From an uncultured Verrucomicrobiota bacterium (GTDB lineage Bacteria > Verrucomicrobiota > Kiritimatiellia > SS1-B-03-39 > UBA6053), in assembly GCA_937127435.1 (NCBI GenBank), contig CAKZLZ010000187.1, positions 44,918-108,917 on the forward strand: a stretch of 64,000 bases of DNA. The letters are read 5' to 3'. A program made the position numbers and the translations under genes. The notes under the pieces are model-generated. The model ran no database searches and was not told the origin of the DNA. It saw nothing but the letters and a program-made list of their open reading frames with translations. Shown one piece after another: positions 35,401 through 44,981 of the stretch; positions within the stretch are counted from its first letter, which is position 1, and each line of letters opens with the position of its first letter.

Positions 35401-35474
35401 AAGTTAAGTCTCTTCTTTCGTCTATGTTGTAAAGGCAAGAGCATGCAACACAAAAGAGTAATTTTAAGAAATTA

Positions 35475-35490
35475 AATACAAATATGTATT
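35475..35490. promoter_or_regulatory. Palindrome AATACA-AATA-TGTATT upstream of the amt promoter
   Basis: A perfect dyad about 120 bp upstream of the sigma-54 promoter, at a distance usual for an enhancer-binding activator. It does not match the NtrC consensus (TGCACC/GGTGCA), so the binding protein is unknown. Confidence 0.35.
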
Positions 35491-35608
35491 AAAAAGATCG
35501 TTATTAACATAAATGTATCTGAATCCTGTAGCGTAAAAATGGGTGTATCCGGATTATAAATATTTTAAATGGTTTGTTTATAAGGGTTTACGAAGTACGC
35601 TAAAAACT

Positions 35609-35624
35609 TGGCACGGGCTTTGCT
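35609..35624 (+). promoter_or_regulatory. Sigma-54 promoter TGGCACG-GGCT-TTGCT
   Basis: An exact match to the -24/-12 consensus, with GG-N10-GC spacing, 100 bp before the ammonium transporter start. Control of ammonium uptake by RpoN is well known in Proteobacteria; this site suggests nitrogen-responsive control here too. Confidence 0.85.
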
Positions 35625-35724
35625 ATCTTTTCAACCGCCTCAGATAAACGAGAGATAATTTAATTCTAAACCCAGCGTGGCTAAAGCGGTCACGTAATCC
35701 CAAGTAAAAATAATAAAAAAAGGT

Positions 35725-37056
35725 ATGAACATGAAAAAGATGATATGGCTCCCTATTCTTGGAGCATTTTTAATGAGTTGCGGAATGGCCTACGGTCAGG
35801 AAGCAGAAGTGATGGAAGTGGTTGAAGAGGTTGTAGCGGTTTCTGATGCCGACGTCCTCGGATTTGCAGTGGATAACCTTTTCCTGCTTTTGGCAGCGGT
35901 ATTGGTAATCTTCATGCAGGCTGGTTTCGCGATTTTAGAATCCGGACTGAATCACTCTAAAAACACAGTTAACATTTTGATGAAAAACGTAATGGATTTC
36001 GCCATCGGCGTTCTTCTTTACTTCTTCATCGGTTACGGAATCATGTACGGTGACGGAAATGGCTATTTCGCCTTTGACGGACCTGTATCCTTTGATGCAT
36101 CCGAACAGACCATCGCTGCTGGCGAGCTTACCACCATGGTAGACTTCCTCTTCCAGGCTGCTTTTGCCGCGACTGCCGCGACCATTGTATCCGGTGCGGT
36201 TGCCGGTCGTATGAAATTCGCAGCTTACATGATCTACACCGTTGTACTGACTGGCGTTATCTATCCGATCTCCGGTTACTGGAAATGGGGTGGAGGTTGG
36301 TTGGATGCCATGGGCTTCTACGACTTCGCGGGTTCCATTGTGGTACATGCGGTCGGTGGATTCGCCGGTCTGGCGGGTGCGATCGTTCTCGGACCTCGTA
36401 TCGGACGTTTTGGCAAAGACAAAACTGCAATGCCCGGTCACAACCTGACTTTCGCTGCTCTGGGTGTATTCATCCTCTTGATCGGCTGGTTCGGATTTAA
36501 CCCCGGTTCTCAGCTCGCCATTGTCGGTGCGGATAACACCTTGGCTGTAATGTTGATCGCTGTGAACACCACCTTGGCTGCTGCAGCCGGTGCGGTTTCT
36601 GCCCTGGTTCTGTCCTGGGTCCTCGACAAAAAACCCGACTTGACCATGGCTCTTAACGGAATCCTGGCCGGTCTGGTAGGTATCACCGCTAACTGTGACG
36701 GTGTAACCAACGGCGAGTCAATCGTCATTGGTGTAGTTGCAGGTCTGCTGGTTGTTGCCGGTATCAAACTTCTTGAAGCTGTTAAAATTGACGACCCCGT
36801 TGGTGCATGGCCCGTTCACGGTCTCTGCGGACTCTGGGGCGGTATCGCCACCGGTATCTTCGGTGACTACTCTGACGGATATGGTAACATGACCGCTCAG
36901 ATCACCGGATCAATTGTCATCGCAGCTTACGCTTTCGTCACAATGTTCATCCTGTTCACCATCCTCAAAGCTGTAGGCGTACTCCGCGTCAGTGAAGAAG
37001 ATGAAATGGTCGGTCTCGACCTGAGTGAGCATGGACACAGCGCATACGGCGAATAA
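35725..37056 (+). CDS. amt: Ammonium transporter (Amt family, 443 aa)
   Basis: A trimeric channel moving ammonium across the inner membrane. Residues 1-25 form a cleavable signal peptide, as in AmtB. There follow eleven helices with AGFAILESGLNHSKNTVNIL, the first channel His in SIVVHAVGGFAGLAGAIVLG, and the second in DDPVGAWPVHGLCGLWGGIA. Codon choice (CGT, GGT, ACC, CTC, AAA) is far more biased than in neighbours, pointing to high expression. The promoter is sigma-54 type and a strong terminator follows. No glnK/P-II gene is adjacent, which is unusual for amtB loci. Confidence 0.97.
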   Translation: MNMKKMIWLPILGAFLMSCGMAYGQEAEVMEVVEEVVAVSDADVLGFAVDNLFLLLAAVLVIFMQAGFAILESGLNHSKNTVNILMKNVMDFAIGVLLYFFIGYGIMYGDGNGYFAFDGPVSFDASEQTIAAGELTTMVDFLFQAAFAATAATIVSGAVAGRMKFAAYMIYTVVLTGVIYPISGYWKWGGGWLDAMGFYDFAGSIVVHAVGGFAGLAGAIVLGPRIGRFGKDKTAMPGHNLTFAALGVFILLIGWFGFNPGSQLAIVGADNTLAVMLIAVNTTLAAAAGAVSALVLSWVLDKKPDLTMALNGILAGLVGITANCDGVTNGESIVIGVVAGLLVVAGIKLLEAVKIDDPVGAWPVHGLCGLWGGIATGIFGDYSDGYGNMTAQITGSIVIAAYAFVTMFILFTILKAVGVLRVSEEDEMVGLDLSEHGHSAYGE

Positions 37057-37077
37057 TTGGATTGTGTCTCCTAAAAC

Positions 37078-37143
37078 GGATTCGGCGTGGGAACCGAATC
37101 CACCCGCCCTCCTCTCCTTCGGGAGAGGGGGGCTTCTTTTTTT
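37078..37143 (+). terminator. Amt transcription terminator (two hairpins)
   Basis: GGATTCGG/CCGAATCC (37078-37101) is followed by a 12-bp stem GCCCTCCTCTCC, loop TTCG, GGAGAGGGGGGC (37106-37133, one G-U pair) and a T-rich run. It is one of the strongest terminators in the window, fitting a highly expressed gene. A further hairpin GAACCACGCC-TTC-GGCGTGGTTC at 37201-37223 lies before the convergent clpB stop and may serve that gene. Confidence 0.92.
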
Positions 37144-37246
37144 GAATACGAACTTCGAACCCTGGCCGCCGGGGCGTCCTACGGGCAGGCATCCAACGCC
37201 GAACCACGCCTTCGGCGTGGTTCAGCGTTCGCTTTCAATCTTCCAG

Positions 37247-39865
37247 CTATTTTTGCTCCACAAAAATAAGCTGGTCCGGCACATCGGGATCGATATCCGC
37301 CACCAGCGTCTGGCCGTCCATGACCTTGCCAGCCAGCAGTTCTTCCGCCAGGCGGTCGACCACCAATCTTTGCACGGCCCGTTTGAGCGGACGCGCGCCG
37401 TAGGCGGGATCGTATCCGGCTTTGGCCAATAGTTCTTTGGCTTCCGCGGTCAATGTCAGTTGAATCCGCTTGTCGGCCAACAGTTTTTCGACCCTGGCCA
37501 GTTGCAGATCCACAATATTCTGAATTTGTTCGAAGCGCAGACTGTGGAAAACAATGGTCTCATCCACCCGGTTTAAGAACTCGGGACGGAAGTGGTGACG
37601 CAATTCTTCAAAAACGTCGTTTTCCAGTTTGGTGAAGCCGGCCGCATCATCGGGCGACAGATTTGTAACCGCATCGTGAATGCGGGCGCCGCCAATATTG
37701 GAGGTCATGATCAGGATGGTGTTGGTGAAATCCACCGTCCGTCCCTGTCCGTCGGTCAGGCGTCCGTCGTCGAGAACCTGCAAAAGGACATTAAATACAT
37801 CCGGATGTGCTTTTTCGATTTCGTCGAACAGCAGTACACTGTAGGGTTTTCGGCGAATGGCTTCGGTCAACGCGCCACCCTGATCGTATCCGACGTATCC
37901 GGGAGGAGCCCCGATCAGTCGGCTGACCGCATGTTTTTCCATATATTCGGACATGTCGATACGGATCATGGCCTGCTCATCATCAAACAGGAATCCGGCC
38001 AATGCCCGCGCCAATTCGGTTTTACCCACCCCGGTCGGTCCGAGGAAAATAAACGATCCGATGGGGCGGTTGGGATCCTGCAATCCGGAACGGGAGCGTC
38101 GAACTGCCGCCGAAACCGCGGCGACCGCCCGATCTTGACCAATCACACGTTCTTGTAGCTTTTCGTCAATCAGTTGGAGTTTCTCCCGTTCGCCCTGGAG
38201 CAATTTGCTGACAGGAACATGGGTCCACATCGAAACGATCTCCGCGATGTCTTCCGCGTCGACCTCCTGTTTAAGCATACTCTTATCTTTTTGGAATTCC
38301 GCCAGCTTCGCTTTGGCTTCGGTGATCTGTTTTTCGGTGGACGGAATTTTTCCATAGAGAATTTCCGCCGCCAATTGCAGGTCATTGTTGCGTTTTGCCT
38401 GTTCTGCCTGGGCCCGCAACAAATCCAAAGCTTCAGAGAGGCTGGAAATATCGGAGATTAGTTTCTTCTCCTGTTGCCAGTGCGCTTTCATGCCTGCACT
38501 TTTCTCCTTCAGCTCCGCCAATTCAGATTCCAAATCTTTTAAGCGCTGCTTGGAGGCTTCGTCTTTTTCCTTTTTTAAGCCTTCGCGTTCAATTTCCAGC
38601 TGCATAACCCGGCGTTCGACTTCGTCGATTTCGGTGGGCATGCTGTCAATTTCCATACGGGTACGCGAAGCGGCTTCGTCCATAAGGTCGATGGCTTTGT
38701 CCGGCAGGAAGCGGTCACTAATATAGCGATGGGAGAGGGTGACGGCGGCCACCAGGGCGTTGTCCTGAATCCGCACTCCGTGATGGACTTCGTAGCGTTC
38801 ACGCAGTCCGCGCAAAATCGCGATCGACGCTTCGACCGTCGGTTCATCCACGACCACTTGTTGAAAGCGGCGCTCCAGGGCAGGGTCTTTTTCGATGTAT
38901 TTTCGGTATTCATCCAGGGTGGTGGCGCCGATACAGCGCAACTCCCCCCGGGCGAGCGGCGGTTTGATCATGTTTGATGCATCGACGGCACCTTCCGCGC
39001 CACCGGCACCGACCAGGGTGTGGAGTTCGTCGATGAACAACACGATTTCGCCTTCGGCGTCCATCACTTCTTTGATGAAAGCTTTAAAGCGGTCTTCGAA
39101 TTCCCCCCGGTATTTCGCACCGGCCAGCATCGAGCCGATATCCAGGGAGATGACCCGTTTGTCTTTCAGGCTTTCCGGCACGTCGCCGGCGACAATGCGC
39201 AGGGCCAATCCTTCGGCAATTGCGGTTTTACCCACTCCGGGTTCGCCGATGAGCACCGGATTGTTTTTGGTGCGGCGGGAGAGAACCTGGACCACGCGGC
39301 GGATTTCGGTGTCCCGGCCAATGACCGGATCGAGTTTTTGGTCGCGTGCCACCTGGGTGAGATCGCGCCCGTACTTTTCGAGTACGTTGTATTTGTCTTC
39401 AGCATTTTGATCATTCACGGTTTGTTTCCCTCGGTAGGTTTGTATTTCTTTTTTAAGTTGTGCGGAGCTGAGGCCCTGTTGTTTAAAGTATTCGGCCACT
39501 TTGCCGCGGGTTTGCTCTGTCATGGCGAGCAACAGGTGTTCGGTGCTCAGATATTGATCGTGCATGTCCTTGGAAATGTTGTTGGCGCGGTTGAGGAGGT
39601 CCTGCAAATCTTTGCCGACACCTTGCTGGACCGAAGTGCCTTGTACCACCGGCAGGGCGTCCATCCATTTCCGGGTCTGCGTTTTCAGATCGTCGATGTT
39701 GATTCCTGCACGCGAGAGCAGGGGTTGAGTGACACCGTCCGCCTGATTTATCATGGCCGATAGGAGGTGGGGCACATCCAACTCTGCATGCGAAGATTCC
39801 TGCATCAGCGACTGGGCCGCCGCCAACACCTGTTGGGTTTTATGGGTCATTTTTTCCGGGTTCAT
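37247..39865 (-). CDS. clpB: ATP-dependent disaggregase ClpB (872 aa)
   Basis: It rescues aggregated proteins together with DnaK. Order: double Clp N domain (1-145); first AAA+ ring with [18 protein letters not shown] and [12 protein letters not shown]; a complete middle coiled-coil domain (about 400-530), which separates ClpB from ClpA/ClpC; second AAA+ ring with [31 protein letters not shown] and [13 protein letters not shown]. Full length for the family. The right end of the Mu-like prophage lies about 45 bp from its start codon, so native promoter sequence may have been displaced. No CIRCE or sigma-32 site is obvious. Confidence 0.97.
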   Translation of the reverse strand: MNPEKMTHKTQQVLAAAQSLMQESSHAELDVPHLLSAMINQADGVTQPLLSRAGINIDDLKTQTRKWMDALPVVQGTSVQQGVGKDLQDLLNRANNISKDMHDQYLSTEHLLLAMTEQTRGKVAEYFKQQGLSSAQLKKEIQTYRGKQTVNDQNAEDKYNVLEKYGRDLTQVARDQKLDPVIGRDTEIRRVVQVLSRRTKNNPVLIGEPGVGKTAIAEGLALRIVAGDVPESLKDKRVISLDIGSMLAGAKYRGEFEDRFKAFIKEVMDAEGEIVLFIDELHTLVGAGGAEGAVDASNMIKPPLARGELRCIGATTLDEYRKYIEKDPALERRFQQVVVDEPTVEASIAILRGLRERYEVHHGVRIQDNALVAAVTLSHRYISDRFLPDKAIDLMDEAASRTRMEIDSMPTEIDEVERRVMQLEIEREGLKKEKDEASKQRLKDLESELAELKEKSAGMKAHWQQEKKLISDISSLSEALDLLRAQAEQAKRNNDLQLAAEILYGKIPSTEKQITEAKAKLAEFQKDKSMLKQEVDAEDIAEIVSMWTHVPVSKLLQGEREKLQLIDEKLQERVIGQDRAVAAVSAAVRRSRSGLQDPNRPIGSFIFLGPTGVGKTELARALAGFLFDDEQAMIRIDMSEYMEKHAVSRLIGAPPGYVGYDQGGALTEAIRRKPYSVLLFDEIEKAHPDVFNVLLQVLDDGRLTDGQGRTVDFTNTILIMTSNIGGARIHDAVTNLSPDDAAGFTKLENDVFEELRHHFRPEFLNRVDETIVFHSLRFEQIQNIVDLQLARVEKLLADKRIQLTLTAEAKELLAKAGYDPAYGARPLKRAVQRLVVDRLAEELLAGKVMDGQTLVADIDPDVPDQLIFVEQK

Positions 39866-39908
39866 TGAAAACTCCTTTTTGTTTCTTTTGAGTATATTTT
39901 ATATAAAG

Positions 39909-40077
39909 TGTTCAAATGTAACAATCTAAATAATATGTCCCCCGTAAATATGAGAAAGAATGACTCAATTTATTTACTTAAAGGGTTGTGGTTGAATCCT
40001 TTTATAAAAATGAGTAAATATGTCTCATGTAAACGCGACATTTATTTGAAAAGGGTCTGGTTTTTCGATGAAACGGG
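39909..40077. promoter_or_regulatory. Probable prophage right end with repeated transposase-site-like motifs
   Basis: ATATGTCCCCCGTAAA (39933-39948) and ATATGTCTCATGTAAA (40018-40033) are direct repeats 85 bp apart, matching at 13 of 16 positions. Mu-like termini hold several such MuA-binding sites. The stretch lies between the last tail gene and clpB and encodes nothing. The exact end and the 5-bp target duplication cannot be fixed without the other terminus. Confidence 0.45.
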
Positions 40078-41163
40078 TTAAACGGAGTCAACGTAAATGA
40101 AAACCGAACCCCTCAAAGGGGGCTTGAAAAGGGGCATCAACTTCATATCCACACCTGAATAATTCAGATATAGAAATGGAATAATGTTTTGAGAATACAC
40201 ATTATCAGCCCCATGGGTATCATCGTTTATCAACTCAATAACCATAGATACATCAGTGGCATTGGGCTTGGGACCTGTGTGAATCACTTGTCCTTCTTTA
40301 ATCCAGCCAAGATATGTATCTCCTGACATAGTAACTCCGTTGATTTCGTCAGGCATATTGACGTGATCGACCATAGTAAGTTCATAGGTGTTAGGACCGA
40401 TAATGACCCAGTTATCATCCACCGCCTCGGAGTTGATTTCTGCCGTAGTTGCAGTGATAGTTCCTATACTGTCACCATCTCCAACAGCCGTCCAAGTTGT
40501 AACCAGGTCGGGGGTAACCACATCATTGGTAGAATGAAATGCATCGGCTCCAGAGTATGCGGAATCTATGATTCTCCATTTAGACCCATCCCACTCCATA
40601 AGCCAATTTCCAGAAGAGTGAGCGTAGGTATTTCTGTCCATTGAAGATCCGGATATATTCCAAGTCCCGTCTACGGGGTATAATGCTCCTGTTCCAGTAG
40701 CACTCCACCCTGAAAACTCCAGATCACCAGTTGCCACGGTTTTCTGGTGTACGTTTCCAATATACTGCTCGATCCGATTTGCTTCTCCAGTTACGCAAAC
40801 CATGCCCCCTTCGGTAATTCCTGTCAGTGCTAGCTTGGCGGTGTTGGTGGTTACGTTGTTCAATTGAAAACTAGAGGCGTATCCAGGTAGTTTTCCTGTT
40901 CCGGGATTAGCCAAAGGCCGCGCGAACCAGCTCTCATCATTGGTTACATTCGTATTTTCGAGCAGGTATTCAATCGTCGGGTACCCCCCGATAAGCTGAT
41001 CAGTCTGGATTACCCGCATCCCTTTGTATGGAACTACAGCCGGGTCCATCCCACTATAGGTAGCAAGCAGTTTACGTGCGGTGGCGTCTGCGACTTCAAT
41101 GTAATCAGCAAAAGCGGCCGCTTTTATTAGGTCAGTGTCGTTGGGAGTTAAATGAATTGGCAT
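40078..41163 (-). CDS. Last prophage tail gene, possible host-recognition protein (361 aa)
   Basis: No family is recognised. The N-terminal 60 residues are helical and mixed (PNDTDLIKAAAFADYIEVAD). The rest is beta-rich with many Thr, Gly, Asn and Trp (LEFSGWSATGTGALYPVDGT, NWLMEWDGSKWRIIDSAYSG) and contains segments resembling the short aromatic repeats of tail fibre tips. Its place as the final gene of the tail operon, next to the phage end, is where Mu-like phages carry fibre or adhesin genes. Confidence 0.5.
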   Translation of the reverse strand: MPIHLTPNDTDLIKAAAFADYIEVADATARKLLATYSGMDPAVVPYKGMRVIQTDQLIGGYPTIEYLLENTNVTNDESWFARPLANPGTGKLPGYASSFQLNNVTTNTAKLALTGITEGGMVCVTGEANRIEQYIGNVHQKTVATGDLEFSGWSATGTGALYPVDGTWNISGSSMDRNTYAHSSGNWLMEWDGSKWRIIDSAYSGADAFHSTNDVVTPDLVTTWTAVGDGDSIGTITATTAEINSEAVDDNWVIIGPNTYELTMVDHVNMPDEINGVTMSGDTYLGWIKEGQVIHTGPKPNATDVSMVIELINDDTHGADNVYSQNIIPFLYLNYSGVDMKLMPLFKPPLRGSVFIYVDSV

Positions 41164-41172
41164 ATGGGCCTC

Positions 41173-41862
41173 TTATATTTCAGTAGTTAGAATATTTCCA
41201 GAGTTGGTGATGCTGACAGCAAATTGGCTTCCTAAAGGGGATTTAAGCACCAACCCTTGGGAAGCGGTGATGCCTGGAATGGCCGCGGTAGCTGCGGTTT
41301 CGAGGTTGCCGGCATTGGTGACGGTGAGAATCCAGGCCTGTCCATCCGGGGATTCGAGCAGGACGGTGCCGGTAAGGGCGTAGGGTTGGTCATCCTCACC
41401 TGCGTAGGCCTGGGGATCGATAGTGACCGGAAATTTATAGGTCAGCGGATTTTGGCTACCGTCCTGGACTTCGATATCGATTTGCAGGGTTTTGGGACTG
41501 GCGGAGGCCTCAAACAGCTCCGAAAGCTCATCCGTTTTCAAGGAAAACAGGGTCTCGTAGTAGAAATCATCCCCGTCCTGTACCTCAGTAAAGGCATCGG
41601 CAAAAACCAGTAGATCCCCGGAAATCACACCGGAAGTGGTCAAACGTCCGCCCAAAACCAGATTTTCACCCGCCCCCAGTTGCTGTGAGCTGGACAGCTC
41701 TCCTAATTGCCCCTTTTCCCGAAAGTAGATCCGTAAAGGGAACACATCTGCTTGGGTCCAGCGGATACTCTGCGTAAGCTTCGCAGAGTACATGCCGTCA
41801 AGTAGCGGACTGTCAGGTTGATGGATATCAAGATAAAGGTTGTAGGCTTTTGACCAACTCAT
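41173..41862 (-). CDS. Prophage tail-region protein (229 aa)
   Basis: Not recognised. N-terminal YLDIHQPDSPLLDGMYSAKL then a beta-sandwich-like central part, and two related C-terminal segments: VLLESPDGQAWILTVTNAGN and LVLKSPLGSQFAVSITNSGN. The repeat suggests two small tandem beta domains that bind or decorate. It has its own 134-bp upstream gap with a CTCTGGCGG motif, so it may begin a separate transcript with the 361-aa gene 9 bp downstream. Confidence 0.5.
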   Translation of the reverse strand: MSWSKAYNLYLDIHQPDSPLLDGMYSAKLTQSIRWTQADVFPLRIYFREKGQLGELSSSQQLGAGENLVLGGRLTTSGVISGDLLVFADAFTEVQDGDDFYYETLFSLKTDELSELFEASASPKTLQIDIEVQDGSQNPLTYKFPVTIDPQAYAGEDDQPYALTGTVLLESPDGQAWILTVTNAGNLETAATAAIPGITASQGLVLKSPLGSQFAVSITNSGNILTTEI

Positions 41863-41967
41863 GATGTGAACTTATGGGGTTGCATGAAACCAATTCGGTT
41901 CCGAGCCGAAATCGGACGTTCAATTAATGGATAAAGACTACCTTAAATCACCCTACACCTCATTTTA

Positions 41968-41976
41968 CTCTGGCGG
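41968..41976. promoter_or_regulatory. CTCTGGCGG motif, copy 1 of 3
   Basis: It reads CCGCCAGAG on the coding strand, followed by TAAAATGAGG. Copies lie at 51135-51143 and 55064-55072, each in a gap before a minus-strand structural gene. Here the distance to the next start is 106 nt. It is probably a phage late-promoter or activator site. Confidence 0.45.
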
Positions 41977-41996
41977 GTTTCAACTTCCGCTTAGGA

Positions 41997-43595
41997 TCAT
42001 TCACCAACTGTCAGAGTGACAGTCCCATTCTGGGCCAAATCCAATGCCCCGTATGCTCCATACTCATCTTCGACCATTCCATCACCGCCTACGGCCGTGA
42101 TGTTGTTGCTAATCACGATAGGACTATCAAAATCCGGGTCTGACACCGAACCCTGAAACAGGGTGATAGTCGTTTCATAATACTCTTCATATAAAAAGTA
42201 TGCGGAAATTGAAGCACTCGCAGTCGTAGAGGTTAAAGCTGTCGTGAGATAAATAGGCAAAATATAAACCCGATAATCCGGACCCGCGCCCGCCTTGTCC
42301 CGCAGAATCAGCCATCCTATTAGGTGGTAAAACCTAGATGCATCCTCGCTCCACTCTTTCCCGCCAATAGAGGAAAAACCCTTCTTTGAACCGGAAAACA
42401 AGTTATACCTTGCTTCCCATTTACTTCCATCATCCGCAGTAATCTCCCCTGAGTATTCGGGGACGTTTGTTTGAGCTCTCCACACAACTGGATTCCCTGC
42501 ATAAAACCCTATGGCTGTATTTCCGTAAACAATCGGTTCATCATCTGGGTCATCCTGGGTGATCTCAAATTCTAATGTGGTGGGTGCTTCCCTTGGGGTA
42601 GATGGATGCCATTCTCCGGGGTTTATCGCTTCCCACCATGCGGGATTCCGGTAGGTGTACTCCACAAAATCCAGATCCTTCGTGCCTGACACGTACCCGT
42701 CCTCATCCGGTGTCCAGTCTGACCTGGCAGAGGCTTTTGCATATCGGGCTTCCCATATCACATTTCCAGACCCATCTTCCTGAACAAGATCCACTTCGAT
42801 TTTGTCAGTTGAGTGGTAAGGAGCGTGATCAAGATAGTAGTCTGCATCATCAGGTGTGGGGTAGATTTCATCGGAGGCATCCCTTACACTTATGGTTCGG
42901 GTTCCTGCATTTATCCACTGACCATCCAACAACTTTGTATCACATACTACTGCTCCCGAATAAACATCCTGTGCAGAGGCACTGGTAACAGATCCGCTTG
43001 AGTTATGCGGATCCAAGGCAGACATCTTTCGTGCAGAAAATGAAGCCCTCATTGATCCATCCGTTACAACCGTACTCAAAATAGGGGAAGGATCGTATTC
43101 ATCCCCAACGCCGGAAAAATCAAAGTCCCACTCCACAACTCGTTCAGTATCTGGATCATCCCCATTAACAAATAGATAAAACGTCATCACGCTTGTGGTA
43201 TCATTCCAAGATAACCCCGCCCTAAGTGTAATAGGATTCTCGGCATTAACAAGATCCTCGTCCCTGATGGCAAGCATGAACCCTCCAAGATCGGACAAAT
43301 CACCAATCAAGAGGCTTTCCCTGAAAATTTCATTTTTTCCGGAAAGGCGCAACACATCATAAGTGTTTCCGTCGTGCTCAAATGAGGCTATATCTTCCCC
43401 ATTGAAATCCACCACAAACCCGCCTTGCACAACCCATCCTTTATGAACGACTTCATTTCCTGACGGGGATTCAAGGTCATCAAACCACGTCCAAAGCGGT
43501 TCACAACACACCACCCCATTCGAAGGGTTACTTTGCACCTCAATCGCCGGGGTTAAGCTCTGAAGAAGATAGTGGGTGGTCCTGACTGCCGGCAT
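41997..43595 (-). CDS. Large prophage tail-tip protein (532 aa)
   Basis: No named family. The protein is acidic and beta-rich with many Trp/Tyr (WFDDLESPSGNEVVHKGWVV, AGLSWNDTTSVMTFYLFVNG, WEARYAKASARSDWTPDEDG; a second WEARYNLFSG occurs later). The repeated WEARY segment suggests two related beta domains. By size and position after the tape measure and two mid-size tail genes it is a candidate central tip or receptor-binding structural protein. The start is ATG 43595, 1 bp after the upstream stop. Confidence 0.5.
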   Translation of the reverse strand: MPAVRTTHYLLQSLTPAIEVQSNPSNGVVCCEPLWTWFDDLESPSGNEVVHKGWVVQGGFVVDFNGEDIASFEHDGNTYDVLRLSGKNEIFRESLLIGDLSDLGGFMLAIRDEDLVNAENPITLRAGLSWNDTTSVMTFYLFVNGDDPDTERVVEWDFDFSGVGDEYDPSPILSTVVTDGSMRASFSARKMSALDPHNSSGSVTSASAQDVYSGAVVCDTKLLDGQWINAGTRTISVRDASDEIYPTPDDADYYLDHAPYHSTDKIEVDLVQEDGSGNVIWEARYAKASARSDWTPDEDGYVSGTKDLDFVEYTYRNPAWWEAINPGEWHPSTPREAPTTLEFEITQDDPDDEPIVYGNTAIGFYAGNPVVWRAQTNVPEYSGEITADDGSKWEARYNLFSGSKKGFSSIGGKEWSEDASRFYHLIGWLILRDKAGAGPDYRVYILPIYLTTALTSTTASASISAYFLYEEYYETTITLFQGSVSDPDFDSPIVISNNITAVGGDGMVEDEYGAYGALDLAQNGTVTLTVGE

Positions 43596-43596
43596 A

Positions 43597-44226
43597 TCAA
43601 GCCCCTATCCAAACCCCACCGCAGCGACGGAGAAGCAGAGAATTAAACCAAAGTTGGCGGCAAACCACATATTCAGGAACCACAGGGTCCGCCTCATCAT
43701 CCTCCGGCACCGTATAATAAACATGGGTGGCAACGTGGAACAAACCCCCTTCACCTTCGTCGGTATCAGCCGGCAATGACGTTCCGGCCCCCATCGTGAT
43801 CCCGGTGATTTCTCCCCCGGCTGATGCTGTACAGGCACAGTACAGGACCCCTGACGTACCGCTTGCGATCGTGAGATATGGGAAACCCGCCTCCGGATCT
43901 CCGTCGATGTTCTGGCCAATGTCATCCCCACCGATGGTGGGCGTCACATTGTTTATTTGACCCGCCTCCGGTGCGATCCGCAAGGCTTCAGAAGGATCCG
44001 TTATCGATACGATATTAGGATACCAGGGCGGCGCAACACTGGATTCCGTAGAGGTCCTTCGCGACTTTTTTTGGATGGCCTCCAGCGAGAGCCCGCCAGA
44101 ACCCGCGGATGATACCCGCACCGTGGCCGAACTGTGCAGTTGTTGAGACTTCAAATAAAGAATAAGTTCACGTGCCCAGGAGTGCTTAATAGGAGAGTTT
44201 GGCGGTGGGATACTGGGTAATTTCAT
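43597..44226 (-). CDS. Prophage tail protein (209 aa)
   Basis: Not recognised. The start is short and proline-rich (KLPSIPPPNSPIKHSWAREL), followed by a helix and a glycine/serine region, then a beta-rich C-terminal part (VLYCACTASAGGEITGITMG; FHVATHVYYTVPEDDEADPV). ATG 44226 is chosen; a TTG two codons earlier overlaps the upstream stop. Part of the tape-measure-to-tip series, so it is probably tail-tip or baseplate-hub-like. Confidence 0.5.
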   Translation of the reverse strand: MKLPSIPPPNSPIKHSWARELILYLKSQQLHSSATVRVSSAGSGGLSLEAIQKKSRRTSTESSVAPPWYPNIVSITDPSEALRIAPEAGQINNVTPTIGGDDIGQNIDGDPEAGFPYLTIASGTSGVLYCACTASAGGEITGITMGAGTSLPADTDEGEGGLFHVATHVYYTVPEDDEADPVVPEYVVCRQLWFNSLLLRRCGGVWIGA

Positions 44227-44228
44227 AA

Positions 44229-44981
44229 TCAACTCTCTGAAATGTAATAATCAGTTTCCAACGCCTCAAAACCCTGGTATTCGATATTCCGAACCCACCG
44301 GCCATTCGTTCCCGAACGAGTCGCCCGGTCAACCACCTTCAGCCATGTATAGCCATCAGGACAGGCTTCAAAAGGCTTCGAGCCACGATACACATTGCAA
44401 GGTTGAGTTGAAGGTTCTGTATCATACAGCGAAGAGATTCGGGCCACAGGATACGAAAATTGATACGCATCGATTCCCTTGGCATATCTCTGAGCGTAAT
44501 GCTGGGCATTTGCGACCAAAGTCAGGTAGACGTTTACAGTGAGAATAGGCCGGAATTTGTATTCAGACCTTTTGGTCACATCCTCCTCAAGTTTCCAATT
44601 CTCAATCGCCAATTTATCATACACGGAGAGCGCTTTATCACCTCCCGACTCATAAATAGGATGAGAGATCAAAGGACGCTCCACCGTAACCCAATCGATT
44701 TCATACACCTCTGACTGACGGGACGTAGGACTGGAGACAGATTGGAAGTCGCTCGTTTCCGTAGTGACCTCCAAAAGGCCTTTCCCAGCTTCCAGCTTGC
44801 GAACCCGGGAAAGCACCACCGGCAGTCCCCGATAGTTCAACCCCTTGCGAGGAGCATTAGAGAGGCACAATTCATAAGGCCCCTCAAAACGCCAAATCTG
44901 ACTGGTCGTATCCCCATAAACCGTCTCCGGACTATCAAACTGTTCAGCCAGCTCCCTCGAACCCTTCCAAATCACACTCAT
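44229..44981 (-). CDS. Prophage distal-tail-like protein (250 aa)
   Basis: It directly follows the tape measure with an ATGA overlap (44978-44981), the usual slot for a distal tail protein in siphophages. Features: WRFEGPYELCLSNAPRKGLN (N-terminal beta domain), a central helix and IRNIEYQGFEALETDYYISES-like end. No family is assigned by eye; the role is inferred from position. Confidence 0.5.
   Translation of the reverse strand: MSVIWKGSRELAEQFDSPETVYGDTTSQIWRFEGPYELCLSNAPRKGLNYRGLPVVLSRVRKLEAGKGLLEVTTETSDFQSVSSPTSRQSEVYEIDWVTVERPLISHPIYESGGDKALSVYDKLAIENWKLEEDVTKRSEYKFRPILTVNVYLTLVANAQHYAQRYAKGIDAYQFSYPVARISSLYDTEPSTQPCNVYRGSKPFEACPDGYTWLKVVDRATRSGTNGRWVRNIEYQGFEALETDYYISES

Noticed and set aside
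35401..35724. NtrC sites upstream of the sigma-54 promoter
   Set aside because: No TGCACC-N5-GGTGCA-like dyad found; only the AATACA/TGTATT palindrome.
39866..39908. CIRCE or sigma-32 element upstream of clpB
   Set aside because: No TTAGCACTC/GAGTGCTAA dyad and no CTTGAA/CCCCAT pattern.
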